Below, in pieces: positions 43,373 to 55,469 of a DNA stretch of 64,000 nucleotides. Numbering within the stretch: position 1 is the stretch's first letter; each line of letters begins with the position of its first letter. The stretch comes from Heterodera schachtii (Eukaryota > Nematoda > Chromadorea > Rhabditida > Heteroderidae). The stretch is taken from the NCBI GenBank assembly GCA_023374025.1, contig SIJG01000044.1, positions 929,049 through 993,048 on the forward strand. The letters are read 5' to 3'. A program made the position numbers and the translations under genes. Under the pieces are notes generated by a model that worked only from the letters and a program-made list of their open reading frames with translations, ran no database searches and was not told the DNA's origin.

Positions 43373-43951
43373 ATTCATTCTTCAACAGAAGTGTAAAAAA
43401 ATAATGAAAAAAAGAAAAAGCTGGCGGTGCCCGAGCTGACACTCATTGAGTCTTAAGCCACGTGCTAGGCCAAGCACGGGCCCTACCGCGTCGTCTCATC
43501 ACGGCCACGGACGTAGCAGCAAGCACAAACACACCGCTAGTTACGGTACGTAAGACCGGGAACGAAACCAACATCCCCAGTCAGTGTGTTATGTGCCTGC
43601 CACAACAACCGCTCAACGACGCACAGACACCAGCACAGCCGTTAGGTCGCCCCACGAGCGTGCATCCCCCGTTGGCGCAGCGAACCAACCAAGCGAGGCG
43701 GCCCGCCACCGACACATTGCCACACAGCAGCCATCCACAGGCTTTCACATGTGCAGCACTGAGCGGCATACCAGCTCCAACGTGTGGAAGCACCCCAAAA
43801 GCATGGCTCGTGAGGCAGCTGCCCCGTAATGTTGGGCAGCGTCCACAGGTCATCTCGAACGACCTGTGCCCGTCAGCGGACGGGGGCATTTGGTGGTGCC
43901 AACGCTAGCCCAACAGGGCAGCAGGTAGGTGGTGAATAGGAATCACTTGGG
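43373..43951 (-). other. Internal transcribed spacer 1
   Basis: This is a GC-rich spacer of about 580 bp between 18S and 5.8S. Blocks such as gctacgtccgtggccgtgat and gatgagacgacg look like cyst-nematode ITS1 as I remember it. This is the main basis for the suggested host group. Confidence 0.85.
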
Positions 43952-44102
43952 TAATGATCCAGCAGCAGGTTCACCTACAGCTACCTTGTTACGACTTTTG
44001 CCCGGTTCAAGCCACTGCGATTAAATCGGTTCCAGTCTGCATACCGACCGAAGCCGGAACACTAACCGTCCCCGAATTTCTCGAAATGGCTCAGTCCCGG
44101 GC

Positions 44103-44137
<35 letters not shown>

Positions 44138-44572
44138 TTCAGAGCGAGTTGATGACTCGCCCCTACAAGGAATTCCTCGTTCACGGACAATAATTGCAAT
44201 GTCCGATCCCAATCACGGCAAATTTTCACCGGTTTACCAACCCCTTTCGGGGAAGGACAAGCACGCTGATTTTGCCAGTGTAGCGCGCGTGCAGCCCCGG
44301 ACATCTAAGGGCATCACAGACCTGTTATTGCTCAATTTCGTGCGGCTGAACACCGAAAATCCCTCTAAGAAGTTGTGCCCACAGAAGCAATGAGCCAACT
44401 ATTTAGTAGGCTAGAGTCTCGCTCGTTATCGGAATAAACCAGACAAATCGCTCCACGAACTAAGAACGGCCATGCACCACCATCCACCGAATCATGAAAA
44501 AGCTATCAATCTGTCAATCCTTACGGTGTCCGGGCCGGGTGAGTTTCCCCGTGTTGAGTCAAATTAAGCCGC

Positions 44573-44621
<49 letters not shown>

Positions 44622-44664
44622 TTTGCAACCATACTTCCCCCGGAACCGGAAGACTTTCGTTTCC
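43952..44664 (-). rRNA. 18S (small subunit) rRNA gene, 3' 713 bp only
   Basis: The 3' end is typical (ggtgaacctgctgctggatc, then atta). Conserved segments continue up to gaaacgaaagtcttccggtt. At 44664/44665 the 18S sequence stops abruptly and the coding exon of the inverted-repeat gene begins. About 1 kb of the 18S 5' part is missing, so this copy cannot give a normal small-subunit rRNA. It is either a broken unit at the edge of the rDNA or an assembly joint. Confidence 0.95.
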
Positions 44665-45480
44665 TGTTTTAAATGCTCTTTGGTTTTATCAATTTCGTAT
44701 AACTTCAAAGAGATCATTAGTTCCTCATCAGCTGTCCAATTAATATTTTCCTTTTCTTTTAATCGAAATAAATAATTTGAATATTCTTTCGCCATTTTAA
44801 AAAATATCTCAAAATTTGTCGTCGCTAATCCTTTGACAAATTCCGAAAATAGAGCATCTTCAGTCTAAATGTTTAATTTATTTATTTTCATTGAATAAAA
44901 TTCTCACCCATGTGAATTGATCATCGAATTTTGAATTGATAATTATCCAATATTTGCCATCATTTATTTCAACAGCATCTTCCTCTTTTGCCATTTCTAC
45001 CGCTTTTCTGAACATTTCCTCTAAATATTCTCCAAAATTTTGTCGAATTATTCCGTCTAAACTTTCATTTGTTTTATAATTATTTGCTTTTTCAATTGCC
45101 AATTGCAAAATCATTTCGTTAATTGGCAATTTTGCTTCATAATTCAATTTAAATTCAGAGTTTAATCTCTCCTCATTCAATAATTTTGGTTTAAAACTAT
45201 AATTGAAAAGTTCGTTTAATTTGTATAAATAATTTTCTCCTATCCATTCTATAAAATAAAATTCCGAAATATAGACGAGACAATTCAACGCATAAATTAT
45301 TGGCCCTTCAATTTCAATTGGTTCTTTAAACACAAATGTGGCTTCACTGTTGGAATTCCAATGTATTCTCTGTACAAATATTCGTACAAAATGTCCAAAT
45401 ATTTGCGATATTTTTGGCATTCTGTCCGATGTGAATTAAAAAATGTTGAACAATAATAAGAAAGGGTATTATAAAAAAAG
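44665..45480 (-). pseudogene. Left-arm copy of the repeat-containing secreted gene, broken
   Basis: It is the inverted copy of 54416-55469. A deletion of about 220 bp removes the end of the signal-peptide exon, intron 1 and the start of exon 2, joining the leader out of place near 45423. Another indel near 45345 shifts the frame. Exon 3 is cut at 44665 by the 18S fragment, and exon 4 is missing. What remains includes a 180-codon frame (44878-45420) with the same PIEIEGPIIYALNCLVYISE stretch as the intact gene. Confidence 0.8.
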
Positions 45481-46429
45481 AAAATAACATTTTTTTTCTT
45501 TAAAAAATGATAAAAAGAATTAAAACCTTTTTATTCAAATTTACTACAATCAAATTAATAAAGACATTTTTATAAAATATTAATTAAAAAAAAGATATTA
45601 TGAAAATAACTAAAATAGTTATGGAAATGAAAAACGAAAAATGAAAATCATACGCCTTATAAACAAAGCAAAATTTGATTTTGAATAGTGATCATAAGTA
45701 GAATTAACAAATAAGAGTAAAAATGCCAAAATAATGACAAAATAGTGGCAAAAAGTGCAAAATAGTGACAAATAGTGACATATTTTTAGCCAATAATTGA
45801 ACAAAAAATTTATATTCACTAGTTGCAGTTTTGCAAATGAGTAGGGCTGGGATTTTTAAGGGCAAAAAACCAAAGTGGTATCTAAAAAATAATTTTTAAA
45901 AGTAAAAATTGTTGCCAAGAAAGTGAATTTTTGATAAAATTTTTTCATTTATTAAAAAAATAGTTTTTCACTAAAAATCGCTGCCCTAGGAATTATATCA
46001 GGTTTTTATAGAAATTTTCCAAAAATTAATATATATTTTTGTATTTTCGCCTCCTATAATAATTTTTACAATTTTAAGGAAAATAGAAAATCTTAATCTG
46101 TATCGGAATCAAAAAACAGATTTTTAAGGTTTTCGCAGCTAATTTTTTCATTTGGGGATAAAGGGGGAGGCGGCGGTGCCGGTAGGCGCCGCCGGGAAAA
46201 TTTTGAAAATTTCAAATGTAATTTGTTAACAGAATTTATCCAAAAACTGTCAATATTTTTTGGTTTTTATTAAATTATAAAAAAATAATGGGTTCTTGGG
46301 TCTGGTGATCCCGATAGGCACCGAAGGAAAAATACGTAGACCCAACAATTTTTATACAATATTTTTTAATTCAAGACCTTAATTAAAAAATGGAGATTTT
46401 TCGAAAAATTATCGTGACTTCAATCCCGC

Positions 46430-46612
46430 GGGATTGGTAAGTGGTCGAGAGGGATCCTGGTTCGGGATCCCGATGAAATCCCGATTCCGATCAATCCCGA
46501 TGATTTTAAAAAATCGCTCGGGACGGATCCCGAGGTCGGGATCCCGAATTTAATCCCGCGGGATCCCGAAAAAATCCCGCGGGATACCGATCTATCCCGT
46601 CCGGTTCTCTAC
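46430..46612. repeat. GGGATCCCG palindromic word repeat
   Basis: Words such as atcccgcgggat, gggatcccg and gatcaatcccgat fill about 180 bp. The mirror copy in the other arm is at 53065-53240. Confidence 0.8.
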
Positions 46613-46619
46613 TAGATAA

Positions 46620-48290
46620 TTAGTTTATTCAATTGCCATTAAAAAATTAGCAGTAATAACAATAAAATAAATTAAATGAAAAGAATAAAACATTTTTTAG
46701 TTTTCTAAAATTATAAAATGAACTACAATAAAAAAATAAAAGTAAATTTAAATTCAAAATATTTTTTAGCAATGGAAATTCAATTCTTTTTATTAATAAA
46801 ATGGTATTTCACAAGTACAGTAATCAAAAAATAATTTGACAAATCATATTAAATGCAAAATATTTTTTAAATGTAAAAAAATATTATTTCAGTTTATTTA
46901 CAAAAATAAATTTCAAAAATATTTTTTAAATAAAAAATTAACTAATTTATATTAAATAAAGTTATATTTATTATAATAGATTAGCAATTTTAATAGAAAA
47001 CAAATGCTTGTCAATTTAAGTTAAATAATTATTAAAATGAAAAATATAAAATTACAAAGTCTTATAAATAGCAAAATTTATTAACATCAGTAGGATTATT
47101 TGAGTAGAATTAGCCAAATCCTTTATTTATTAATTTATAATTTATTATTCCTTAATGATGACGCAATAAAATTTTTTATGAATGAATAATTAGATTTTTA
47201 AATAATGATCATAAGTAGAAATCCAAATCTACTTTATATATATTTTTCATTGTTTTAAATAAAGCTGCAATATTTAAAAATTGGGATGATCATAAGTAGC
47301 ATTTCCAATTTTACTTAATAATTGTTTATTATACATAAGCAGGTTTGTCGCAATCTACTTAATATAATTGTTTATTATATTAAATTATGGGTTAATAATT
47401 AAAAAATTAGGATTGGTCATAAGTAGAATTATATTTCCACTAATTGTATTTCCGAACATCTCAATATCCCAAAACCCCATAAAGCTGCAATTCGCTCGGA
47501 ATTACCCTGTTGGACCTCTTGTTTATCTTTACGCCGGTTATCCCAGCCAAAATTCCCGGTTTTTCAGCCCGAAAAAATCCCGGTCCCGGTTGTGCCCAAA
47601 ATTCCCGATCCCGCTATGCATTTTCGTCGTTTTGAATGAATGCGGAAAATTTTAAATGTTAAATTTCAAACAAACATTACAGTTGTAGTTATTGTTTTTT
47701 TTTATACTTAAGCATCAAATGACACCTTTACATTAACGAATAGGAATTTGTAATTATTATTTTTAATTAAAAAGTGACGAAAAAAGTTGAAGAAATAAAA
47801 AAAATATTAAACGATTAATTTTTCTGGAATTTACAGATTTGTTATAAACTTAACCAACCATAAAAATGGAAACATAAACACTTAGACCGAAATATAAAAA
47901 TAAAGAAACAAATAAAAAAACTTATTAATTCAAAGCCACAAATTTGAGTTCCCACATTTTTCAGTGACCCTTGTGATTAGTTCAAAATTTGTTTTCCCTT
48001 TTTACAGTATAATTTTATGGCAAACAAATTTCTAATGATCATTCAGACTTTTGATAAGTTCAATTAATCCGTACGGAACATATTCTATACTTTACCAATG
48101 GTGCCAATTCTTTCAACACTTTAGGACTTTAAGTTAATAAATTATTGTCATTATAATCTGAAAAATAGCCGATGGAAAAACAAAATTTAACATTTACGCT
48201 CAAATCAATCGCAATTTTTTAAAATTCGATTATCACCCAATTCCAATTCGGCTTAATCCCTTCAATTTAAGGAAGACAAAATTTAATGTT
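46620..48290. other. AT-rich non-coding part of left arm
   Basis: I see no supported gene. A 95-codon frame (47368-47655, mirrored at 51985-52272) crosses a patch of ccggt/cccgg words and is probably fortuitous. The start of the second leader exon is mirrored near 46640-46695, but its 3' end and donor are deleted. Confidence 0.5.
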
Positions 48291-48291
48291 T

Positions 48292-48352
48292 AGGTTAGGG
48301 TTAAGCCCCGAGCCCTCGGGTGTGGCAAAATGTCGGGGGTCGGGGTCGGGGC
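48292..48352. repeat. GC-rich hairpin ttagggttaagccccga
   Basis: Arms ttagggttaagccccga and tcggggcttaaccctag flank a loop of about 25 bases with ccctcgggtgtggc. The mirror copy is at 51280-51345. Confidence 0.7.
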
Positions 48353-49752
48353 TTAACCCTAGTTTAGGTTTTTGGAAACAAAAGGCTGTCGACTTATGAC
48401 AGGCGAAAATATTTTGAAAATTATGATAAGAAAAACGAAAATGAATACCTTTTAAAAAACTTTATTTAAATATAAATAATAAATGAAATTTATAAATGTG
48501 AAAAAAAGCAAAAGTTTAGACAGAAAGAATACAAATTGAAAATGAAAATAAAAATTGCAAAATAATCAAAAACAAAAATGAGAGAAGACAGAGAAATATG
48601 CTTAATTAAAATCAGTCGCTGTTGGAGTGAATCAGTAAAAACATTAGCCATGCTAAATAATCGATCAATCACTTAAAAATCCGGGCAATTAGGTATTAGT
48701 TTATAAGAAATTGTAATTTTACAAATTACATGATTAATGGAGACCGACATGCCTTTTTTTGCCTTTTCTGGATTTTCGTGCTTTAAATGGCTCCCGGACT
48801 TTTCGACAGTAAAGTAAAAAAACAAAAGAAACAAATAATTCTTGTTAAAATAAATTTTATTGCTTGTTAGTTTTACTAAATTTCTTTTAAATTAACATAC
48901 TAATATGTATTTTTCATTTATTTTCTTGGTAAAAATTTTATATTTTAAAAATTATAAATCTCAATACTGTGGCTTGCCTTCATTTTTGTTGTTTTGGATT
49001 CCTCCTCCTCATTTAACAATTTTATTACATGAAGTCAGATTTTTTCCCAACAAAATTTCGAACAAACATGCAACTTTGTAACTACTCCAATATTTGATCT
49101 AGTTTGAAAAAAATTTATGTACAAAAAACAATTTTTTTTTCCCGATTTTTGGTAATAACTTTTTTTTTAAAGCAATAAAATTTTCTTGCATTCAGCAGAT
49201 CTATAAAGAACATTAAGAGCTATCAAATGATACCAAGAATGTTTAGTTTGGTCAATTTTGACAATAGTTATGAGGATTTATTTGTCGAAAAACAGTACGA
49301 GTTGGGTTTTTGCCTTGTTTCGCCAGTTGACATTTTTGGAATTTATTCTAAATTAAAATTAATCCAAATCGAAAAAATAAATCATGGATTAATATGATAG
49401 AAAATGAGGGAAAATTAAGATAAATTTTTAGATTAAAAAATAAATAAAAATGATATGTCAAACAAAATTTGTTTTCCTATTAATTCATTTTAAATTTATT
49501 TAAATATAATAAATGAAATTTATTAATGTGAAAAACGAAAAGCAAAAGTGGAAACAGAAGGAATATCAGTGAAAATTGTAAAGAAAATTATCGAAAAATA
49601 TTGTAAATGTCTGAAGAAGATAGGAAAAATGCTCAATGAAAAATGGGCATTTCAATAGCATAGGCAATTAATTCTAAATTAAATTTAATCTAATCAAAAA
49701 AATATTTTGTTTTAATAAAATGTTTGTTAACTTTACTCCCATGCTATTTAAA

Positions 49753-49888
49753 TACTACTATCTGAAATCTGAATATGATGATAAATTTGGCATTTTAAAT
49801 TTGTCGCCATTTTTATATGTATATTGGTGTCACAAAATCCGCATTCTTTGCAGGATATTTCCCATTTTCTGTTTATTTTTTGGCATTT
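49753..49888 (+). other. Palindrome spacer with remnant of secreted-gene 3' end
   Basis: The 136-bp unpaired loop contains aaatttggcattttaaattt, tcgcca and cacaaaatccg, followed by ttcccatttt. The same order of words ends the intact gene at 56205-56300 (aaatttggcattttcatttc, gtcacc, cacaaaatccg, ttcccatttc). The loop is thus a diverged 3' end of another family member, in plus orientation. Confidence 0.6.
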
Positions 49889-52800
49889 AAATAGCATGGG
49901 AGTAAAGTTAACAAACATTTTATTAAAATAAAATATTTTTTTGATTAGATTAAATTTAATTTAGAATTAATTGCCTATGCTATTGAAATGCCCATTTTTC
50001 ATTGAGCATTTTTCCTATCTTCTTCAGACATTTACAATATTTTTCGATAATTTTCTTTACAATTTTCACTGATATTCCTTCTGTTTCCACTTTTGCTTTT
50101 CGTTTTTCACATTAATAAATTTCATTTATTATATTTAAATAAATTTAAAATGAATTAATAGGAAAACAAATTTTGTTTGGACATATCATTTTTATTTATT
50201 TTTTTAATCTAAAAATTTATCTTAATTTTCCCTCATTTTCTATCATATTAATCCATGATTTATTTTTTCGATTTGGATTAATTTTAATTTAGAATAAATT
50301 CCAAAAATGTCAACTGGCGAAACAAGGCAAAAACCCAACTCGTACTGTTTTTCGACAAATAAATCCTCATAACTATTGTCAAAATTGACCAAACTAAACA
50401 TTCTTGGTATCATTTGATAGCTCTTAATGTTCTTTATAGATCTGCTGAATGCAAGAAAATTTTATTGCTTTAAAAAAAAAGTTATTACCAAAAATCGGGA
50501 AAAAAAAATTGTTTTTTGTACATAAATTTTTTTCAAACTAGATCAAATATTGGAGTAGTTACAAAGTTGCATGTTTGTTCGAAATTTTGTTGGGAAAAAA
50601 TCTGACTTCATGTAATAAAATTGTTAAATGAGGAGGAGGAATCCAAAACAACAAAAATGAAGGCAAGCCACAGTATTGAGATTTATAATTTTTAAAATAT
50701 AAAATTTTTACCAAGAAAATAAATGAAAAATACATATTAGTATGTTAATTTAAAAGAAATTTAGTAAAACTAACAAGCAATAAAATTTATTTTAACAAGA
50801 ATTATTTGTTTCTTTTGTTTTTTTACTTTACTGTCGAAAAGTCCGGGAGCCATTTAAAGCACGAAAATCCAGAAAAGGCAAAAAAAGGCATGTCGGTCTC
50901 CATTAATCATGTAATTTGTAAAATTACAATTTCTTATAAACTAATACCTAATTGCCCGGATTTTTAAGTGATTGATCGATTATTTAGCATGGCTAATGTT
51001 TTTACTGATTCACTCCAACAGCGACTGATTTTAATTAAGCATATTTCTCTGTCTTCTCTCATTTTTGTTTTTGATTATTTTGCAATTTTTATTTTCATTT
51101 TCAATTTGTATTCTTTCTGTCTAAACTTTTGCTTTTTTTCACATTTATAAATTTCATTTATTATTTATATTTAAATAAAGTTTTTTAAAAGGTATTCATT
51201 TTCGTTTTTCTTATCATAATTTTCAAAATATTTTCGCCTGTCATAAGTCGACAGCCTTTTGTTTCCAAAAACCTAAACTAGGGTTAAGCCCCGACCCCGA
51301 CCCCCGACATTTTGCCACACCCGAGGGCTCGGGGCTTAACCCTAACCTAAACATTAAATTTTGTCTTCCTTAAATTGAAGGGATTAAGCCGAATTGGAAT
51401 TGGGTGATAATCGAATTTTAAAAAATTGCGATTGATTTGAGCGTAAATGTTAAATTTTGTTTTTCCATCGGCTATTTTTCAGATTATAATGACAATAATT
51501 TATTAACTTAAAGTCCTAAAGTGTTGAAAGAATTGGCACCATTGGTAAAGTATAGAATATGTTCCGTACGGATTAATTGAACTTATCAAAAGTCTGAATG
51601 ATCATTAGAAATTTGTTTGCCATAAAATTATACTGTAAAAAGGGAAAACAAATTTTGAACTAATCACAAGGGTCACTGAAAAATGTGGGAACTCAAATTT
51701 GTGGCTTTGAATTAATAAGTTTTTTTTATTTGTTTCTTTATTTTTATATTTCGGTCTAAGTGTTTATGTTTCCATTTTTATGGTTGGTTAAGTTTATAAC
51801 AAATCTGTAAATTCCAGAAAAATTAATCGTTTAATATTTTTTTTATTTCTTCAACTTTTTTCGTCACTTTTTAATTAAAAATAATAATTACAAATTCCTA
51901 TTCGTTAATGTTAAGGTGTCATTTGATGCTTAAGTATAAAAAAAACAATAACTACAACTGTAATGTTTGTTTGAAATTTAACATTTAAAATTTTCCGCAT
52001 TCATTCAAAACGACGAAAATGCATAGCGGGATCGGGAATTTTGGGCACAACCGGGACCGGGATCTTTTCGGGCTGAAAAACCGGGAATTTTGGCTGGGAT
52101 AACCGGCGTAAAGATAAACAAGAGGTCCAACAGGGTAATTCCGAGCGAATTGCAGCTTTATGGGGTTTTGGGATATTGAGATGTTCGGAAATACAATTAG
52201 TGGAAATATAATTCTACTTATGACCAATCCTAATTTTTTAATTATTAACCCATAATTTAATATAATAAACAATTATATTAAGTAGATTGCGACAACCTGC
52301 TTATGTATAATAAACAATTATTAAGTAAAATTGGAAATGCTACTTATGATCATCCCAATTTTTAAATATTGCAGCTTTATTTAAAACAATGAAAAATATA
52401 TATAAAGTAGATTTGGATTTCTACTTATGATCATTATTTAAAAATCTAATTATTCATTCATAAAAAATTTTATTGCGTCATCATTAAGGAATAATAAATT
52501 ATAAATTAATAAATAAAGGATTTGGCTAATTCTACTCAAATAATCCTACTGATGTTAATAAATTTTGCTATTTATAAGGCTTTGTAATTTTATATTTTTC
52601 ATTTTAATAATTATTTAACTTAAATTGACAAGCATTTGTTTTCTATTAAAATTGCTAATCTATTATAATAAATATAACGTTTATTTAATATAAATTAGTT
52701 AATTTTTTATTTAAAAAATATTTTTGAAATTTATTTTTGTAAATAAACTGAAATAATATTTTTTTACATTTAAAAAATATTTTGCATTTAATATGATTTG

Positions 52801-55469
52801 TCAAATTACTTTTTGATTACTGTACTTGTGAAATACCATTTTATTAATAAAAAGAATTGAATTTCCATTGCTAAAAAATATTTTAAATTTAAATTTACTT
52901 TTATTTTTTTATTGTAGTTCATTTTATAATTTTAGAAAACTAAAAAATGTTTTATTCTTTTCATTTAATTTATTTTATTGTTATTACTGCTAATTTTTTA
53001 ATTGCAATTTTAAATGCCATTCCATCGGTGAGTTTCATTGAATAAACTAATTATCTAGTAGAGAACCGGACGGGATAGATCGGTATCCCGCGGGATCTTT
53101 TCGGGATCCCGCGGGATTAAATTCGGGATCCCGACCTCGGTCCGTCCCGAGCGATTTTTTAAAATCATCGGGATTGATCGGAATCGGGATTTCATCGGGA
53201 TCCCGAACCAGGATCCCTCTCGACCACTTACCAATCCCGCGGGATTGAAGTCACGATAATTTTTCGAAAAATCTCCATTTTTTAATTAAGGTCTTGAATT
53301 AAAAAATATTGTCATTTAGTAATTTTTCTTAAAAAATCCCTTAAAAATCCCAAAAAAAATTTATGGGTCTCCAAAATTCCACTAAAATTTTCAAAATTTG
53401 ACGCAAACTGGCCATTTTGTGATTTTTTCTAAAAAAGAATTATCAAAAATTATTTTTTTTTTAATTCCTAAAACAATATTCTAAATCTTATTAGTAGTTT
53501 TATGGCACAACGATTTCTAAGAATTTTGTCCAATAATCAGAATAAAAATTGTTGGGTCTACGTATTTTTCCTTCGGTGCCTATCGGGATCACCAGACCCA
53601 AGAACCCATTATTTTTTTATAATTTAATAAAAACCAAAAAAATATTGACAGTTTTTGGATAAATTCTGTTAACAAATTACATTTGAAATTTTCAAAATTT
53701 TCCCGGCGGCGCCTACCGGCACCGCCGCCTCCCCCTTTATCCCCAAATGAAAAAATTAGCTGCGAAAACCTTAAAAATCTGTTTTTTGATTCCGATACAG
53801 TTTAAGATTTTCTATTTTCCTTAAAATTGTAAAAATTATTATAGGAGGCGAAAATACAAAAATATATATTAATTTTTGGAAAATTTCTATAAAAACCTGA
53901 TATAATTCCTAGGGCAGCGATTTTTAGTGAAAAACTATTTTTTTAATAAATGAAAAAATTTTATCAAAAATTCACTTTCTTGGCAACAATTTTTACTTTT
54001 AAAAATTATTTTTTAGATACCACTTTGGTTTTTTGCCCTTAAAAATCCCAGCCCTACTCATTTGCAAAACTGCAACTAGTGAATATAAATTTTTTGTTCA
54101 ATTATTGGCTAAAAATATGTCACTATTTGTCACTATTTTGCACTTTTTGCACTTTTTGCCACTATTTTGTCATTATTTTGGCATTTTTACTCTTATTTGT
54201 TAATTCTACTTATGATCACTATTCAAATCAAATTTTGCTTTGTTTATAAGGCGTATGATTTTCATTTTTCGTTTTTCATTTCCATAACTATTTTAGTTAT
54301 TTTCATAATATCTTTTTTTAAATTAATATTTTATAAAAATGTCTTTATTAATTTGATTGTAGTAAATTTGAATAAAAAGGTTTTAATTCTTTCTATCATT
54401 TTTTAAAGAAAAAAAATGTTATTTTCTTTTTTTATAATACCCTTTCTTATTATTGTTCAACATTTTTTAATTCACATTTCAAATGCAATTCCATTGGTGA
54501 GTTAATTAATCAGGATAATCAATTTGTCTAATCATTTAAAATTAGGTAGACGACCAAATGCTAATTGGGTTTCTGAGAAATGACCAGAAAATGCAAATCA
54601 GTGAATTTTCAAAGCAGAAATATGAGACACACCTTGGCCTTGTGTATTTTATGAGAATGAATTGGCAATGTGACAAAATTGATGTAAAATTTGAAGAATA
54701 TGAACGGACAGAATGCCAAAAATATCGCAAATATTTGGACATTTTGTACGAATATTTGTACAGAGAATACATTGGAATTCCAACAGTGAAGCCAAAATTT
54801 GTGTTTAAAGAACCAATTGAAATTGAAGGGCCAATAATTTATGCGTTGAATTGTCTCGTCTATATTTCGGAATTTTATTTTATAGAATGGATGGGAGAAA
54901 ATTATTTATACAAATTAAACGAACTTTTCAATTATAGTTTTAAACCAAAATTATTGAATGAGGAGAGATTGAACTCTGAATTTAAATTGAATTATGAAGC
55001 AAAATTGCCAATTAACGAAATGATTTTGCAATTGGCAATTGAAAAAGCAAATAATTATAAAACAAATGAAAGTTTAGACGGAATAATTCGACAAAATTTT
55101 GGAGAATATTTAGAGGAAATGTTCAGAAAAGCGGTAGAAATGGCAAAAGAGGAAGATGCTGTTGAAATAAATGATGGCAAATATTGGATAATTATCAATT
55201 CAAAATTCGATGATCAATTCACATGGGTGAGAATTTTATTCAATGAAAATAAATAAATTAAACATTTAGACTGAAGATGCTCTATTTTCGGAATTTGTCA
55301 AAGGATTAGCGACGACAAATTTTGAGATATTTTTTAAAATGGCGAAAGAATATTCAAATTATTTATTTCGATTAAAAGAAAAGGAAAATATTAATTGGAC
55401 AGCTGATGAGGAACTAATGATCTCTTTGAAGTTATACGAAATTGATAAAACCAAAGAGCATTTAAAACA
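49889..55469. repeat. Giant inverted repeat, right arm
   Basis: This 5.58-kb arm pairs with 44665-49752 and is the more complete arm. It holds the mirror images of the word repeat and hairpin, an orphan signal-peptide exon (52947-53027) and the first two and a half exons of the intact secreted gene. Homology ends at 55469, exactly where the left arm meets the 18S fragment. Confidence 0.92.
52947..53027 (+). other. Orphan signal-peptide exon
   Basis: An ATG opens 27 codons: a hydrophobic leader (HLIYFIVITANFLIAILNA) followed by IPS and a gtgagt donor. Length (81 nt), the NAIP ending and the donor match the leader exon of the gene at 54416. No following exon is recognised before the GGGATCCCG block, so it is probably a relic of a second family member. 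Confidence 0.5.

Larger units (their letters stand above)
44665..49752. repeat. Giant inverted repeat, left arm
   Basis: This arm is the reverse complement of 49889-55469 with few substitutions and several indels. It lacks three stretches that the right arm has: about 220 bp at the leader of the secreted gene, about 220 bp matching 53310-53540, and about 30 bp matching the end of the second leader exon (53000-53030). Besides the pseudogene it holds AT-rich DNA, a GGGATCCCG word-repeat block (46430-46610) and a ttaagccccga hairpin (48295-48350). Confidence 0.92.

Noticed and set aside
39624..44393. Many frames of 60-165 codons
   Set aside because: They lie inside 28S, ITS and 18S sequence, which is not translated.
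44610..44795. Frame crossing the 18S/exon junction
   Set aside because: It is a chance fusion of exon 3 with rRNA sequence; I treat it as the broken left-arm gene.
47368..47655. 95-codon frame mirrored at 51985-52272
   Set aside because: It passes through a cccgg-word patch, and its conservation only reflects the inverted repeat.
48490..48672. 60-codon frame mirrored at 50968-51150
   Set aside because: A hydrophobic AT-rich frame without splice context; the identity of the copies comes from the palindrome.
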